DNA from: Phycicoccus elongatus Lp2 | GTDB taxonomy: Bacteria > Actinomycetota > Actinomycetes > Actinomycetales > Dermatophilaceae | NCBI RefSeq assembly: GCF_000367525.1 | Contig: NZ_HF570956.1 | Location: forward strand, 495,559-559,558 | DNA: 64,000 nt | Reading direction: 5' to 3' | Shown: one piece after another, positions 25,077 through 33,881 of the stretch | Layout: each line of letters begins with the position of its first letter | Numbering within the stretch: position 1 is the first letter of the stretch | Notes under the pieces: model-generated | Database searches by the model: none | Told to the model about the DNA's origin: nothing | Seen by the model: only the letters and a program-made list of their open reading frames with translations | Made by a program: the position numbers and the translations under genes

Positions 25077-25985
25077 GTGCAGAACCCCTCTTCGCTCTAT
25101 CACTTCGAGACCGACGGCACCGGCGCAGTGCACCAACCGGGCGTCTTGCTCGTGCTGCTCGGCGCGTTCATCGACGCCGGCAACATCCAACGCACCCTGG
25201 GCTCCCACCTGCTCGAGACCGGCGAGCCCCAGATCGTCGCGTCCTTCGACGTCGACCAGCTCCTCGATTACCGCGGACGTCGCCCGATGATGGTCTTCGA
25301 CGCCGATCGCTGGGTGTCCTACGACGACCCCGCGATCCTCCTGCACCGGCTCACCGACCGCGACGGCCAGACGTATTACGTCCTCACCGGCCCGGAGCCC
25401 GACTACCAGTGGGAACGCTTCATCGAGGCCCTGCGCCAGGTGATGGATGTCTTCGGCATCACGCTGGCGGTGAGCGCGCACGGTATCCCGATGGGTGTTC
25501 CCCACACGCGACCGGTCGGCATGACCGCCCACGCCACCGACCCCCGCCTCATCGGCGAGGCGCAATCGCCCTTCGGCCGTGTCCAGGTGCCCGGCAGCCT
25601 CCCCGCGCTGCTCGAACTCCGCCTCGGTGAGGCCGGTCGCGAGGCCCTCGGCTTCGCCGTCCACGTGCCGCACTACCTGGCCCAGGCCGAATGGGCCGAG
25701 GGGGCGCTCGCCGTCCTCAACGCCGTTGTCGACCACACCGGGCTGAACCTGCCCAATGACGACCTCATCGCCAAGGCGGGAGCCAACACGCGCGAGATCG
25801 CGCGCGAGCTCTCGGACAACACCGAGGCGGCCCAGTTGGTGCAGGCGCTGGAGCAGCAGTACGACACCTTCATGGAGGGCAAGGAGCGCCCGAGCCTGCT
25901 GGCGACCGAGGCGTCGGAGTTGCCGAGCGCCGAGGAGCTGGGGGCCGAGTTCGAGCAGTTCCTGCGCAACAACCCGGAGGCGTGA
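25077..25985 (+). CDS. PAC2 family protein (proteasome assembly chaperone-like)
   Basis: The 302-residue protein shows the PAC2 fold: GVLLVLLGAFIDAGNIQRTL, IVASFDVDQLLDYRGRRPMM and, in the middle, GITLAVSAHGIPMGVPHTRP. In actinobacteria these proteins are widespread and resemble archaeal and eukaryotic proteasome assembly chaperones; their client here is unknown. An acidic helical C-terminus follows (EELGAEFEQFLRNN). The gene is 63 bases after hrpA. A GAGAGG about 11 bases upstream is a weak ribosome site for the GTG. It converges with a DNA polymerase gene 4 bases away. Confidence 0.85.
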   Translation: MQNPSSLYHFETDGTGAVHQPGVLLVLLGAFIDAGNIQRTLGSHLLETGEPQIVASFDVDQLLDYRGRRPMMVFDADRWVSYDDPAILLHRLTDRDGQTYYVLTGPEPDYQWERFIEALRQVMDVFGITLAVSAHGIPMGVPHTRPVGMTAHATDPRLIGEAQSPFGRVQVPGSLPALLELRLGEAGREALGFAVHVPHYLAQAEWAEGALAVLNAVVDHTGLNLPNDDLIAKAGANTREIARELSDNTEAAQLVQALEQQYDTFMEGKERPSLLATEASELPSAEELGAEFEQFLRNNPEA

Positions 25986-25989
25986 CCGG

Positions 25990-27714
25990 TCAGCCCTTGG
26001 CGTCCGACCACCGCTCGATGACGGAGGTGTCGGCGACGAAGCGCACGGGTGCACCGCCGGACCACCGGCGAGATGCGTCGGCGAGCGCCTGATCCACGAC
26101 CGCGGCCACCTCGGCTGCTCGCTCTGCGGGGGCATGGACGAGCAACTCGTCATGGAGGCAGAGCACGATCTGCGCGCCGAGGGGTGCGCCGAGAGCTCGA
26201 ACCGTCGCGGCCCACGCCTTGAAGAGCTCGGCGGCTGCTCCCTGGATGATCGCGTTGCGCGCGAACCGTCCCCGTGCCGCATCGAGGGCCGGGTCGGTCC
26301 CGATCGGGACGCCGCGCAGGAAGCGGCCGGTGGGGATGAGTCGACCACCGAAGGTGCGCAGGTCACCGCCACGCACCCCCACGGCATACGCATCGTCGAG
26401 GAGGCGCATCGCGACCGGATAGGCACGCTCCAGCCCGGCGAGGGCCTCACCGGCGGCTCCGGATCGCTGGCCGTACATCGCGGCCAGCACGGCCACCTTG
26501 GCGATCGGTCGCTCGACGCCCAAGCGGGCGGCGACCGGCGCGTAGAGGTCGTCGGCTCGGGTTGCCTCGGCAAAGGTCCGGTCGCCCGACACGACGGCGA
26601 GGACTCGCGGCTCGATCTGACCGAGATCAGCGCGGACGAGAACCTGCCCCAAGTGGGCAGCCACACCCGGTCGCAGCGCCGCCGGCAGGTTGTGCAGGCC
26701 GTTGTCGGCGGTCATCCGCCCTCCGGCACCGTCACAGGCCGTCCATGATCCGCGCAGCCGGTCGTCGGCGCCGACGTGCTCGGCCAACCAACGGTGCCCA
26801 TAGGTGGTGGCGATCCGCTCCCGCTTGCGCCAGTCGAGGAGGGCGCCGACGACCGGGTGCACCGCACGCTGGTCCTCGAGCACCCACTTGCGGGTGTTGG
26901 GCACCTCGACCCCGACTCCGTGGAGCAGCGCCTTGACCGCTGCGGGATTGCGCAGGTCCGTGGCCTCGCGGCCCGGCACGAGGTCGAGTACCGCCTTGTC
27001 CCGGTGGGCTCGCGCCGCCACTTCGTCGGCGACCGACTGCGGACGCGGGCCGGCCGCCTCCTCGATCAGGGCTTCGATGCGGGGCCGGTCGAGCGGCAGC
27101 CCGTCGTGGGCCAGGTCGACGCACAGGAGGGCCGCCGCGGACTCCGAGGCGATCGTGCCGATCACCCGAGGGCCGAGGGCAGCGGCCTGTTCCCGCTGAC
27201 GCAGGGCGGTCACGAGCGCTGCCCGTGCCCAGGCGATGAGGCGGTCGTCGGTCTCGAGCCAGGTGCCGTGGACCGCGTCGGGTCGGAGGTGACCGTCCGC
27301 CCGGACCAGTTCACCGCGTTCGCCGGTGTCCGCAGCGAACTCGAAGAGGTCGCCGGTGGGTGGGGGCGGCACCTGATCCAGCGGTATGCCGTGCGCTCCC
27401 GCCCAGGCGGTCCCGGCGTCGGCGCGCCATCCGCCGTGGAGCACGCGGTGGGCCTCGGCGATGTCCCAGGAGCGGGCTGGGCGGATGCCGGCCGCGACGA
27501 AGGGCCGCAGGGCCGGGTCGGCGGACCAGAGGACCCAGCGTGGCCGAAGGCGTCCCTCGATCGAGCGCACCGTGTCGACGCCCTTCGACGTGTCGACGAC
27601 GGTGAGGGCGGAAGGTGACCCCACGGCATACCGCTGGAAGGTGCGGTCGCCGACGAGCACGGCGACCGGGGACCCCCACGAACCGACGTCGTCTTCGGTC
27701 ACAAGGGGGAGCAT
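25990..27714 (-). CDS. DNA polymerase I-like bifunctional 3'-5' exonuclease/DNA polymerase
   Basis: This 574-residue family-A polymerase lacks a 5' nuclease domain. Palm and finger motifs are present: motif A RADLGQIEPRV near 358 (DYSQIELR in PolA), motif B-like VAVLAAMYGQRSGAAGEAL near 425 and motif C LHDELLVHAP near 521. The N-terminal 190 residues occupy the exonuclease position but I cannot identify the acidic residues needed for activity. Such proteins are a known actinobacterial addition to PolA with an unproven repair role. The ATG at 27714 has TAACCT 7 bases upstream on its strand, a leaderless-type -10. Confidence 0.88.
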   Translation of the reverse strand: MLPLVTEDDVGSWGSPVAVLVGDRTFQRYAVGSPSALTVVDTSKGVDTVRSIEGRLRPRWVLWSADPALRPFVAAGIRPARSWDIAEAHRVLHGGWRADAGTAWAGAHGIPLDQVPPPPTGDLFEFAADTGERGELVRADGHLRPDAVHGTWLETDDRLIAWARAALVTALRQREQAAALGPRVIGTIASESAAALLCVDLAHDGLPLDRPRIEALIEEAAGPRPQSVADEVAARAHRDKAVLDLVPGREATDLRNPAAVKALLHGVGVEVPNTRKWVLEDQRAVHPVVGALLDWRKRERIATTYGHRWLAEHVGADDRLRGSWTACDGAGGRMTADNGLHNLPAALRPGVAAHLGQVLVRADLGQIEPRVLAVVSGDRTFAEATRADDLYAPVAARLGVERPIAKVAVLAAMYGQRSGAAGEALAGLERAYPVAMRLLDDAYAVGVRGGDLRTFGGRLIPTGRFLRGVPIGTDPALDAARGRFARNAIIQGAAAELFKAWAATVRALGAPLGAQIVLCLHDELLVHAPAERAAEVAAVVDQALADASRRWSGGAPVRFVADTSVIERWSDAKG

Positions 27715-27796
27715 GCAAAGGAGGTTACGCGGGCCCACTCTGGCAGGATTGGCGGCGATCCAAGTCGCTCAGATCGGGCGACGGGAAGGACGTCAC

Positions 27797-28507
27797 GTGT
27801 TCGGCAACGACAAGAAGGCTCGGTCCACCCAGAGCGCCCTCGAGCAGGCTCAGGCGCCGCAGGAGAGCGGCTTCGTCGGTGGCAAGGCCATGGCGATGGT
27901 CGAGAAGTTACTCGACGTCGGCATCGACGGCAGGGGTCCTTTCGACTCGGCGACCGAGGTCGCCGCGAAGGCTCTGGCCAAGGAGCCAGACCCCGAGCGC
28001 GCGGTCGACGCCATCGTCAAGAGCCACCTCAAGTTGGCGATGGCCAATGGTTTCGTCACCAGTCTCGGCGGCTTCATCACGATGCCGGTCGCGCTGCCCG
28101 CGAACGTCACTGGCTTCTACCTTCTCGCCACCCGCATGGTCGCGGCCGTCGCCAAGGCCCGGGGCTACGACCTCACCCAGCCGCACATCCGTTCGGCCGT
28201 CCTGCTCAGCCTCGTCGGCGCGGACGCCGACGACCTGCTCGCCAAGGCCGGCGTCGTCGTGCCCACCGGTCGACTGACGGCACTGGCCGCCGAGCGGCTG
28301 CCCGGCCCGGCCCTGATGGTCGTCAACAAGGCGATCGGTTTCCGGATCCTCGCCACCTCGGGCAAGTCGATCTTCAAGCGGTTCGGCCGCAACGTGCCCC
28401 TCATCGGTGGTGCCGTGGGGGCCGGGCTCGACGGTTGGGTGCTGCACAAGATCGCGGACAAGGCTCGTGAGGAGTTCGTGACCGCCGCACCCCAGATCAC
28501 GGCCTGA
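27797..28507 (+). CDS. EcsC family protein
   Basis: The 236-residue protein has the EcsC pattern: a helical start (FVGGKAMAMVEKLLDVGIDG), LGGFITMPVALPANVTGFYL, then GYDLTQPHIRSAVLLSLVGA, and a glycine-rich end, RFGRNVPLIGGAVGAGLDGW. EcsC was named from the Bacillus ABC exporter operon but its biochemical role is unknown; the glycine-rich hydrophobic segments suggest membrane association. GGAAGGA at 27783-27789 sits 7 bases before the GTG start, which rules out the longer upstream frame. It is divergent from the polymerase gene and not clearly in an operon. Confidence 0.85.
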   Translation: MFGNDKKARSTQSALEQAQAPQESGFVGGKAMAMVEKLLDVGIDGRGPFDSATEVAAKALAKEPDPERAVDAIVKSHLKLAMANGFVTSLGGFITMPVALPANVTGFYLLATRMVAAVAKARGYDLTQPHIRSAVLLSLVGADADDLLAKAGVVVPTGRLTALAAERLPGPALMVVNKAIGFRILATSGKSIFKRFGRNVPLIGGAVGAGLDGWVLHKIADKAREEFVTAAPQITA

Positions 28508-28632
28508 GGTTCTCAACCCACTCTCAACGACGCGCCATGGTCCGACCGGAACCGGGATGGACCGCAAAGCGTCCGTTGTTGAGGAAGAAGACGCCGCCGA
28601 TCACTGGTGGCGCGTGACCCGTGGAGGACCCC

Positions 28633-29001
28633 ATGGCCAGCCCCCGTCTGAGCATCATTCGCAACCTGTTCGCCGCGTTCCGGCTCGCCTCGCGACCCGG
28701 CGGCCCTTCAGTGGGTGAGCGGCTCTCCTCCCTCCCGCGCCTCGTGCGCGCGGTCGCACGCGGGGAGTATGTCGGCGCCACGACCGGCAGGCTGCTGTTG
28801 ATGGTCGGCGCCCTCGCGTGGTTGGTCTCACCTCTGGACCTCCTGCCGGAGGCGGTCCTGGGCGTCTTCGGGCTGGTCGACGATGCGGTGATCGCGTCCT
28901 GGCTGGTGACCACGGTGGTCAACGAGACCGAAGCCTTCATCGGCTGGGAGCGCGGGATCACCGCCACCTCGGAGACGGTGCCAGGACACGTCCTGCGCTG
29001 A
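28633..29001 (+). CDS. DUF1232 (YkvA-like) membrane protein
   Basis: The protein of 122 residues has the DUF1232 core LLLMVGALAWLVSPLDLLPE, in which the S-P-x-D-L-x-P-[DE] motif is the family mark, followed by LGVFGLVDDAVIASWLV. The family is small, membrane-associated and of unknown function. GGAGG at 28623-28627 gives a 5-base spacing to ATG 28633, so this start is preferred over GTG 28621. A strong hairpin follows the stop. Confidence 0.85.
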   Translation: MASPRLSIIRNLFAAFRLASRPGGPSVGERLSSLPRLVRAVARGEYVGATTGRLLLMVGALAWLVSPLDLLPEAVLGVFGLVDDAVIASWLVTTVVNETEAFIGWERGITATSETVPGHVLR

Positions 29002-29023
29002 ACACACCTGATCGGCCTTCGCT

Positions 29024-29058
29024 CGGCGGGGGCGGCCATGCACAGGCCGCCCCCGCCG
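29024..29058. terminator. Hairpin terminator after the DUF1232 gene
   Basis: A perfect 14-bp GC-rich stem (29024-29037 with 29045-29058, arms starting CGGCGGGGGC) surrounds a seven-base loop, 22 bases after the stop codon. Confidence 0.85.
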
Positions 29059-29126
29059 ACGTGTGTCGTCCACAGGGTGTGGCTGTTGCAGGTGCGCCGC
29101 TCCCGGGTGGCGACAACGGTCGGGGC

Positions 29127-30209
29127 ATGACGACGACACTGCCCCAGCGCATCCGCTCCATCGACGAACTCATCACCTGGTTGCCCTACCAACTGGGCCA
29201 CCAGCCGACGCAATCACTCGTGCTCGTGGCTCTCACCCGGGGCCGCTTGCTGGGTGTCTGCCGCATCCCACTGACCAACGAGCTTGCTGGCGAGGAACTC
29301 GGCGTCGACGAGGTCCTCGACGTCGTGTCCGGCGCACTGAAAACACTGGCACGCGAGGGAAGTGACCAGGTCCACGCGGTCGCCTACGAGGAGTTTCCGG
29401 GCCAGTCCGGTCTCGCCGTCGGAGCCCTCGAGGCCGCAGCCCAGTTCATGGACGTCGAGTTGGCCGGCCTTGCCGTCGTGCACGCTGGCTGCCGCCGGCT
29501 GCCCTGGTCGTCCGATCCCGCCGATCGTCGCGGATCGCCGGTCCAACCCGTGGAGACATGTCCGGCCGCCCTCCACCTGCTCGTCGACGGCCAGGCGCCG
29601 ATGCCTGATCGCGCTGCCCTGCGCACCCTGGTGCACGAGGACAGCACCCTCAGTGAGCCGGTCCGCCCCGCGCTCGCCCGTCTGGTCACGCGCAGGTCGC
29701 GCCGCCCCGCGCGCGCCGGTCGGCTCTGGCAGCGGCTCCTGGCTGATGGTGGGTCGCCGGCGCAGGTCGCGGCACTCTCCGGCGATGACCGCGCCAAGCT
29801 CCTCGCCTCGCTGGCCGACGTGCACTGGCGGGATGCCATCATCGCCTGGGTTGCGCCCGGATCGCTCCCGCTGGCGGCCCTGCCAGCCACTGCTCGAGCC
29901 GGCCTGCGCACCTGGCTGCCCGATCCGGTCTCCGACGAGACCGCGGCTCTCGGCAAGCTCATGACACTGGCACGATCGGCACCGTCGGACCAACCGGTGT
30001 GTGCCCACGTCTGCGCAGTCGTGGGCTGCATCGCCTGGCACCTGGGAAACGGCGCGACCGGCCGGGACGCGCATGAGCGTGCCCTCATCATCGATCCCGC
30101 GCACCGACTGGCCCGGCTCGGGTTGCGGGCCATCGACCTGGGCATGCGTCCCGGTGACCGTCCACACCCTGGATCAGCGGCTGACGTTCGACCACGCCCG
30201 GCCGTATAG
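29127..30209 (+). CDS. DUF4192 family protein
   Basis: The 360-residue protein begins IRSIDELITWLPYQLGHQPT with QSLVLVALTRGRLLGVCRIP next, which is the DUF4192 opening. The C-terminal third is helical and repeat-like (ALIIDPAHRLARLGLRAIDL), similar to a TPR-type tail. The family is actinobacterial and uncharacterised. No ribosome site is obvious before the ATG. The TAG stop lies within TATAGT, the likely -10 of the promoter for the metX riboswitch, so the two genes are functionally separate but physically interlocked. Confidence 0.82.
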   Translation: MTTTLPQRIRSIDELITWLPYQLGHQPTQSLVLVALTRGRLLGVCRIPLTNELAGEELGVDEVLDVVSGALKTLAREGSDQVHAVAYEEFPGQSGLAVGALEAAAQFMDVELAGLAVVHAGCRRLPWSSDPADRRGSPVQPVETCPAALHLLVDGQAPMPDRAALRTLVHEDSTLSEPVRPALARLVTRRSRRPARAGRLWQRLLADGGSPAQVAALSGDDRAKLLASLADVHWRDAIIAWVAPGSLPLAALPATARAGLRTWLPDPVSDETAALGKLMTLARSAPSDQPVCAHVCAVVGCIAWHLGNGATGRDAHERALIIDPAHRLARLGLRAIDLGMRPGDRPHPGSAADVRPRPAV

Positions 30210-30210
30210 T
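30181..30210 (+). promoter_or_regulatory. Candidate metX promoter
   Basis: CTGACG at 30181-30186 and TATAGT at 30205-30210 are separated by 18 bases. The -10 contains the stop codon of the DUF4192 gene. Transcription would begin a few bases before the SAM-IV leader, as at metY. Confidence 0.6.
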
Positions 30211-30215
30211 GGCCG

Positions 30216-30330
30216 CAGGTCATGAGCGCCAGCGCACAGCCCCGGCTTGCTGGCCGGCAACCCTCCTCGCGGTGGGGTGCCCCGGGTGAGGACCGGGCCG
30301 GGCGGGATCCACGCCCCGGCAAGCGCGAGC
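30216..30330 (+). promoter_or_regulatory. SAM-IV riboswitch upstream of metX
   Basis: The core repeats the metY leader almost exactly: GGTCATGAG, GCCAGC, AGCCCCGGCTTGCTGG, CGGCAACCCTCC, GCGGTGGGGTGCCCCGGGTGA and GACC, with P1 formed by GGTC 30218-30221 and GACC 30291-30294. The metX start codon is about 50 bases past P1, with AGGGAG just before it; sequestration of this site on SAM binding is the likely mechanism. Confidence 0.9.
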
Positions 30331-30344
30331 AGGGAGTCCATCAC

Positions 30345-31472
30345 ATGTCGGTCCATCACCTGCCACCGCCGGCCTCGCCATGGCCTGAGGATGAGCCAGC
30401 CGGTGAGCGTCAGTTCCTCGACATCGGCGCCATCGACCTCGAGCGTGGAGGCCACCTCCCTGACGTGACCGTCGCCTACGAGACCTGGGGGACCCTGAAT
30501 GCGGCCGGCGACAATGCCGTGCTCGTCGAGCACGCGTTGACCGGGGACAGCCACGTCGTCGGCGAGGCCGGCCCGGGCCACCCGACAGCCGGCTGGTGGC
30601 AGGGGCTCATCGGAACGGGGGCCCCGCTCGACACCGATCGCCACTTCGTCGTGGCCACCAACGTCCTGGGTGGCTGTCGCGGCACCACCGGGCCATCCAC
30701 GGCCGCACCCGACGGGCGCCCTTGGGGCTCCCGCTTCCCCTTCGTCACGATCCGTGACCAAGTTGCCGTCGAGAGCGTGGTGGCCGATCGCCTCGGGATC
30801 CAGCGGTGGTCAGCGGTCCTGGGCGGGTCGATGGGTGGGATGCGGGCCCTTGAATGGGCGGTGGGGCACCCCGATCGTGTGGCCCGTGCGATCGTCCTGG
30901 CCTCCACCGCGGCGGCCTCGGCCGACCAGATCGCCTGGAGCCACCCACAGTTGCTCGCCATCCGCAGTGATCCCGCCTTTGACGGTGGCGACTACTACGG
31001 CGGCCCGGGTCCGATCGGTGGGCTGGGGATTGCTCGCCGAATCGCTCACCTGACCTATCGCAGCGAGACCGAACTCGCCGACCGCTTCGGTCGGAGGGTC
31101 CAGGGCGCCGAGGACCCGCTCGGCGGCGGTGGGCGCTTCGCTGTCGAGAGTTACCTGGACCACGCTGCCGGCAAGTTGGTCGGCCGCTTTGACGCCAACA
31201 GCTACCTGGTGTTGACCGAGGCCATGAACTCCCACGATGTGGGCCGCGACCGAGGCGGGCTCGGCGCGGCGCTGGGCCGGGTCACGGGCGCCCTGGTCGT
31301 CGCCGACGTCGACTCCGACCGGTGTTATCCGCCGCGGCTGTCCGACGACATCGCCGCCCGGGTGCCGGGTGCCGATCGCGTCACGATCCGGTCCGGGCAC
31401 GGCCATGACGGATTCCTGATCGAAACCGAGCAGGTCGGGGCGATCATCGAAGGCGCCTTGGCGTCGTCCTGA
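30345..31472 (+). CDS. metX: Homoserine O-acetyltransferase
   Basis: This alpha/beta hydrolase-fold acyltransferase (375 residues) acetylates homoserine, the first committed step to methionine. VAYETWGTLN, HALTGDSHV and NVLGGCRGTTGPS are typical of MetX. The triad is Ser162 in GGSMGGMRALEW, Asp in ADVDSDRCYPP and His in GHGHDGFLIE. The ATG is preceded by AGGGAG. Its product feeds MetY at 18197, so the two SAM-IV-controlled genes together form the direct sulfhydrylation route to homocysteine although they lie 12 kb apart. Confidence 0.93.
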   Translation: MSVHHLPPPASPWPEDEPAGERQFLDIGAIDLERGGHLPDVTVAYETWGTLNAAGDNAVLVEHALTGDSHVVGEAGPGHPTAGWWQGLIGTGAPLDTDRHFVVATNVLGGCRGTTGPSTAAPDGRPWGSRFPFVTIRDQVAVESVVADRLGIQRWSAVLGGSMGGMRALEWAVGHPDRVARAIVLASTAAASADQIAWSHPQLLAIRSDPAFDGGDYYGGPGPIGGLGIARRIAHLTYRSETELADRFGRRVQGAEDPLGGGGRFAVESYLDHAAGKLVGRFDANSYLVLTEAMNSHDVGRDRGGLGAALGRVTGALVVADVDSDRCYPPRLSDDIAARVPGADRVTIRSGHGHDGFLIETEQVGAIIEGALASS

Positions 31473-31571
31473 GGCGGGACCACGTCCGTGCGCCACAGGG
31501 GCACGCCCGTTGGGGTAGCGTCTGCGGCGGGTGCGCGCGGTGCGAACCCGTTTGGACCAGGAGGAGGATCA

Positions 31572-31967
31572 GTGACGATCGTCGTCGGGTATGTGTCCAC
31601 CAAGGAGGGTCAGGCTGCGCTTCAGCGAGCCCTCGCCGAGGCCAAGCTTCGTCGGACGAACCTTGTCGTCATCAACTCGAACCGCGGCGGACGCGACTTC
31701 GACGGTGACGCCAGCGCACGCAGCGAGTCGGAGCTCGAGCGCATCGCCACCGATGCCGCGGCCGACGGGGTCGACATGGAGGTGAGGCAACTCGTGCGAG
31801 GGAACGAGCCCGCAGAGGACCTGATCTCCGTGGCCGACGAGACCGGTGCCGACCTCATCGTCATCGGCCTGCGCCGCCGAACCCCGGTCGGCAAGCTCAT
31901 CCTCGGCTCCAACGCCCAGCGCATCCTGCTCGATGCGCCATGTGCCGTCCTGGCCGTCAAGGCCTGA
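31572..31967 (+). CDS. Universal stress protein (UspA family)
   Basis: The single-domain Usp protein has 131 residues: VTIVVGYVSTKEGQAALQRA at the start, and near the end a nucleotide-binding loop ADLIVIGLRRRTPVGKLILG followed by SNAQRILLDAPCAVLAV. The G-x2-G-x9-G-S/T pattern is close (GLRRRTPVGKLILGSNAQ), so ATP binding is possible. GGAGGAGGATC precedes the GTG. TAGCGT at 31516-31521 may be its -10. It stands alone between metX and the sigma factor gene, with a terminator after it. Confidence 0.88.
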   Translation: MTIVVGYVSTKEGQAALQRALAEAKLRRTNLVVINSNRGGRDFDGDASARSESELERIATDAAADGVDMEVRQLVRGNEPAEDLISVADETGADLIVIGLRRRTPVGKLILGSNAQRILLDAPCAVLAVKA

Positions 31968-31980
31968 ATCGGTCGACGCC

Positions 31981-32005
31981 GTGGACCCCGCCATGCGGGG
32001 TCCAC
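31981..32005 (+). terminator. Hairpin terminator after the stress protein gene
   Basis: A perfect 11-bp stem (31981-31991 with 31995-32005, arms starting GTGGACCCCG) has a three-base loop and lies 13 bases past the stop. The sigma factor promoter begins immediately after it. Confidence 0.85.
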
Positions 32006-32018
32006 GCCGTGTGCGTTT

Positions 32019-32024
32019 TATAAT
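32019..32024 (+). promoter_or_regulatory. Consensus -10 of the principal sigma factor gene
   Basis: TATAAT at 32019-32024 is a perfect -10, striking in DNA of about 70 percent GC. No -35 consensus is seen at the expected distance, where the upstream terminator stem lies. Initiation near 32031 would give a leader of about 115 bases before the GTG used here. Confidence 0.7.
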
Positions 32025-32146
32025 GGTCACAGAACTGCGACCGGGGTTCGCGCGAAACTGACTCGCTCGGGCCCATCGCGGTGCCCCGTCCTTACGCCTT
32101 CGCGGTGCTTTGCGTGCCCGGAAGCGATCGCGCCCAGAGATTGTTG

Positions 32147-33868
32147 GTGTCATCGGTGCCGTCGAAAGAACCCGCCCTCCCCGCGGAGTTCAGCCATCCT
32201 GCGCTCCAGACCTTGGTGAAGCGGGGCAGGGTCGACGGACGGGTGTCGGGTGAAGACGTCGCCGTGGCCATCACGACGGCAGGCGTCAAGCCCGCACGGG
32301 GTCGAGTAGTCATGAATGCGTTCGCTGATCAGGGAATCGAGGTCACATTGACTGCCAGCGCAGAAAAGAAGGTTGCCGGTCGCTCCGGCACGAAGGCTGC
32401 TGTCAAGGCACCGGTGAAGAAGGCCGCCGCGTCGGCGAAGAAGGCCGCTCCGGCGAAGAAGGCTGCGCCGGCGAAGGCCGCCGCCACGGCCGCGCCCGCG
32501 AAGAAGGCTGCGCCGGCGAAGGCTGCTGCCACCCCCGCCGCTGCGAAGGCAGCAACCAAGAGCGCCCCCGCGAAGGCTGCGCCTGCCAAGAAGGCCGCCA
32601 CCACCAAGGCCGCCGTGAAGGCCGCCGCAGCTCCGGTGGCCCCGGCGAAGAAGGCGGCAGCACGCAAGGCGACCGCCAAGAAGGCGGCCCCTGCCGCGGC
32701 CACTCCCGAGGTCGTCGACGAGGACCAGGAGAGCGTCGAGGACACCGACGAGGGTGAACCGGCGGAGACCGAGTTGGAGGAGGTCGAGGTCGAGGAGACC
32801 CTCGACGCCACCGACACCGCGGATGACGACGATTCCGACGAGGAGAGTGCCGCCAAGCCGGCACCCGCCGCAGCCGAAGAGGACGAATCATCGGCGGCCT
32901 TCGTCATTCGTGACGACGACGAGGACGATGCTCCCGCGCAGCAGGTGGTCACCGCTGGCGCCACTGCCGACCCGGTCAAGGACTACCTGAAGCAGATCGG
33001 CAAGGTCGCCCTGCTCAATGCGGAGCAAGAGGTCGAGCTGGCCAAGCGGATCGAGGCCGGTCTCTTCGCGGAGGAGAAGTTGAACGCCGGCGAGAAGATC
33101 GACATGACGCTCAAGCGCGAGCTGTGGTGGATCTCCCAGGACGGCAAGAAGGCCAAGAACCACCTGCTCGAGGCCAACCTTCGTCTGGTTGTTTCGCTGG
33201 CCAAGCGTTACACCGGGCGCGGCATGCTCTTCCTCGACCTGATCCAAGAAGGCAACCTGGGCTTGATCCGTGCGGTCGAGAAGTTCGACTACACCAAGGG
33301 CTACAAGTTCTCGACCTACGCCACGTGGTGGATCCGTCAGGCGATCACGCGGGCGATGGCCGATCAGGCCCGGACCATCCGAATCCCGGTCCACATGGTC
33401 GAAGTGATCAACAAACTCGCCCGCGTGCAGCGCCAGATGCTCCAGGACCTGGGTCGAGAGCCCACCCCGGAGGAACTGGCCAAGGAACTCGACATGACCC
33501 CCGAGAAGGTCGTCGAAGTCCAGAAGTACGGCCGCGAGCCCATCTCCCTCCACACCCCTCTCGGCGAGGATGGCGACAGCGAATTCGGTGACCTCATCGA
33601 GGACTCCGAAGCCGTGGTGCCCGCCGACGCCGTGAGCTTCACGCTGCTCCAGGAGCAGTTGCACTCGGTGTTGGACACCCTGTCCGAGCGCGAGGCGGGC
33701 GTCGTCTCGATGCGCTTCGGTCTCAGCGATGGCCAGCCGAAGACCTTGGACGAGATCGGCAAGGTCTACGGCGTCACCCGTGAGCGGATTCGGCAGATCG
33801 AGTCCAAGACGATGAGCAAGCTGCGTCACCCCAGCCGCAGCCAGGCCCTTCGCGACTATCTCGACTGA
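32147..33868 (+). CDS. sigA: Principal sigma factor (RpoD/SigA) with Lys-Ala-Pro tract
   Basis: The 573-residue sigma-70 factor directs housekeeping transcription. Region 1.2 starts near residue 276 ([17 protein letters not shown]). Region 2 follows ([39 protein letters not shown] and [14 protein letters not shown]), then region 3 ([19 protein letters not shown]) and region 4 ([20 protein letters not shown] and [15 protein letters not shown]). The N-terminal 275 residues hold a short helical domain, a histone H1-like tract of KKAAPAKKA repeats (about 73-185) and an acidic stretch (about 186-265). GTG 32147 is used, with in-frame GTG 32156 close by; the ATG-like start at 32081 lies upstream of conserved sequence. 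Confidence 0.95.
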   Translation: MSSVPSKEPALPAEFSHPALQTLVKRGRVDGRVSGEDVAVAITTAGVKPARGRVVMNAFADQGIEVTLTASAEKKVAGRSGTKAAVKAPVKKAAASAKKAAPAKKAAPAKAAATAAPAKKAAPAKAAATPAAAKAATKSAPAKAAPAKKAATTKAAVKAAAAPVAPAKKAAARKATAKKAAPAAATPEVVDEDQESVEDTDEGEPAETELEEVEVEETLDATDTADDDDSDEESAAKPAPAAAEEDESSAAFVIRDDDEDDAPAQQVVTAGATADPVKDYLKQIGKVALLNAEQEVELAKRIEAGLFAEEKLNAGEKIDMTLKRELWWISQDGKKAKNHLLEANLRLVVSLAKRYTGRGMLFLDLIQEGNLGLIRAVEKFDYTKGYKFSTYATWWIRQAITRAMADQARTIRIPVHMVEVINKLARVQRQMLQDLGREPTPEELAKELDMTPEKVVEVQKYGREPISLHTPLGEDGDSEFGDLIEDSEAVVPADAVSFTLLQEQLHSVLDTLSEREAGVVSMRFGLSDGQPKTLDEIGKVYGVTRERIRQIESKTMSKLRHPSRSQALRDYLD

Positions 33869-33881
33869 GCCTGAGCGGACC

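Noticed and set aside
23142-26666. Reverse-strand open frame of 1174 codons
   Set aside because: It crosses hrpA, the PAC2 gene and the DNA polymerase I-like gene in a frame without recognisable protein features.
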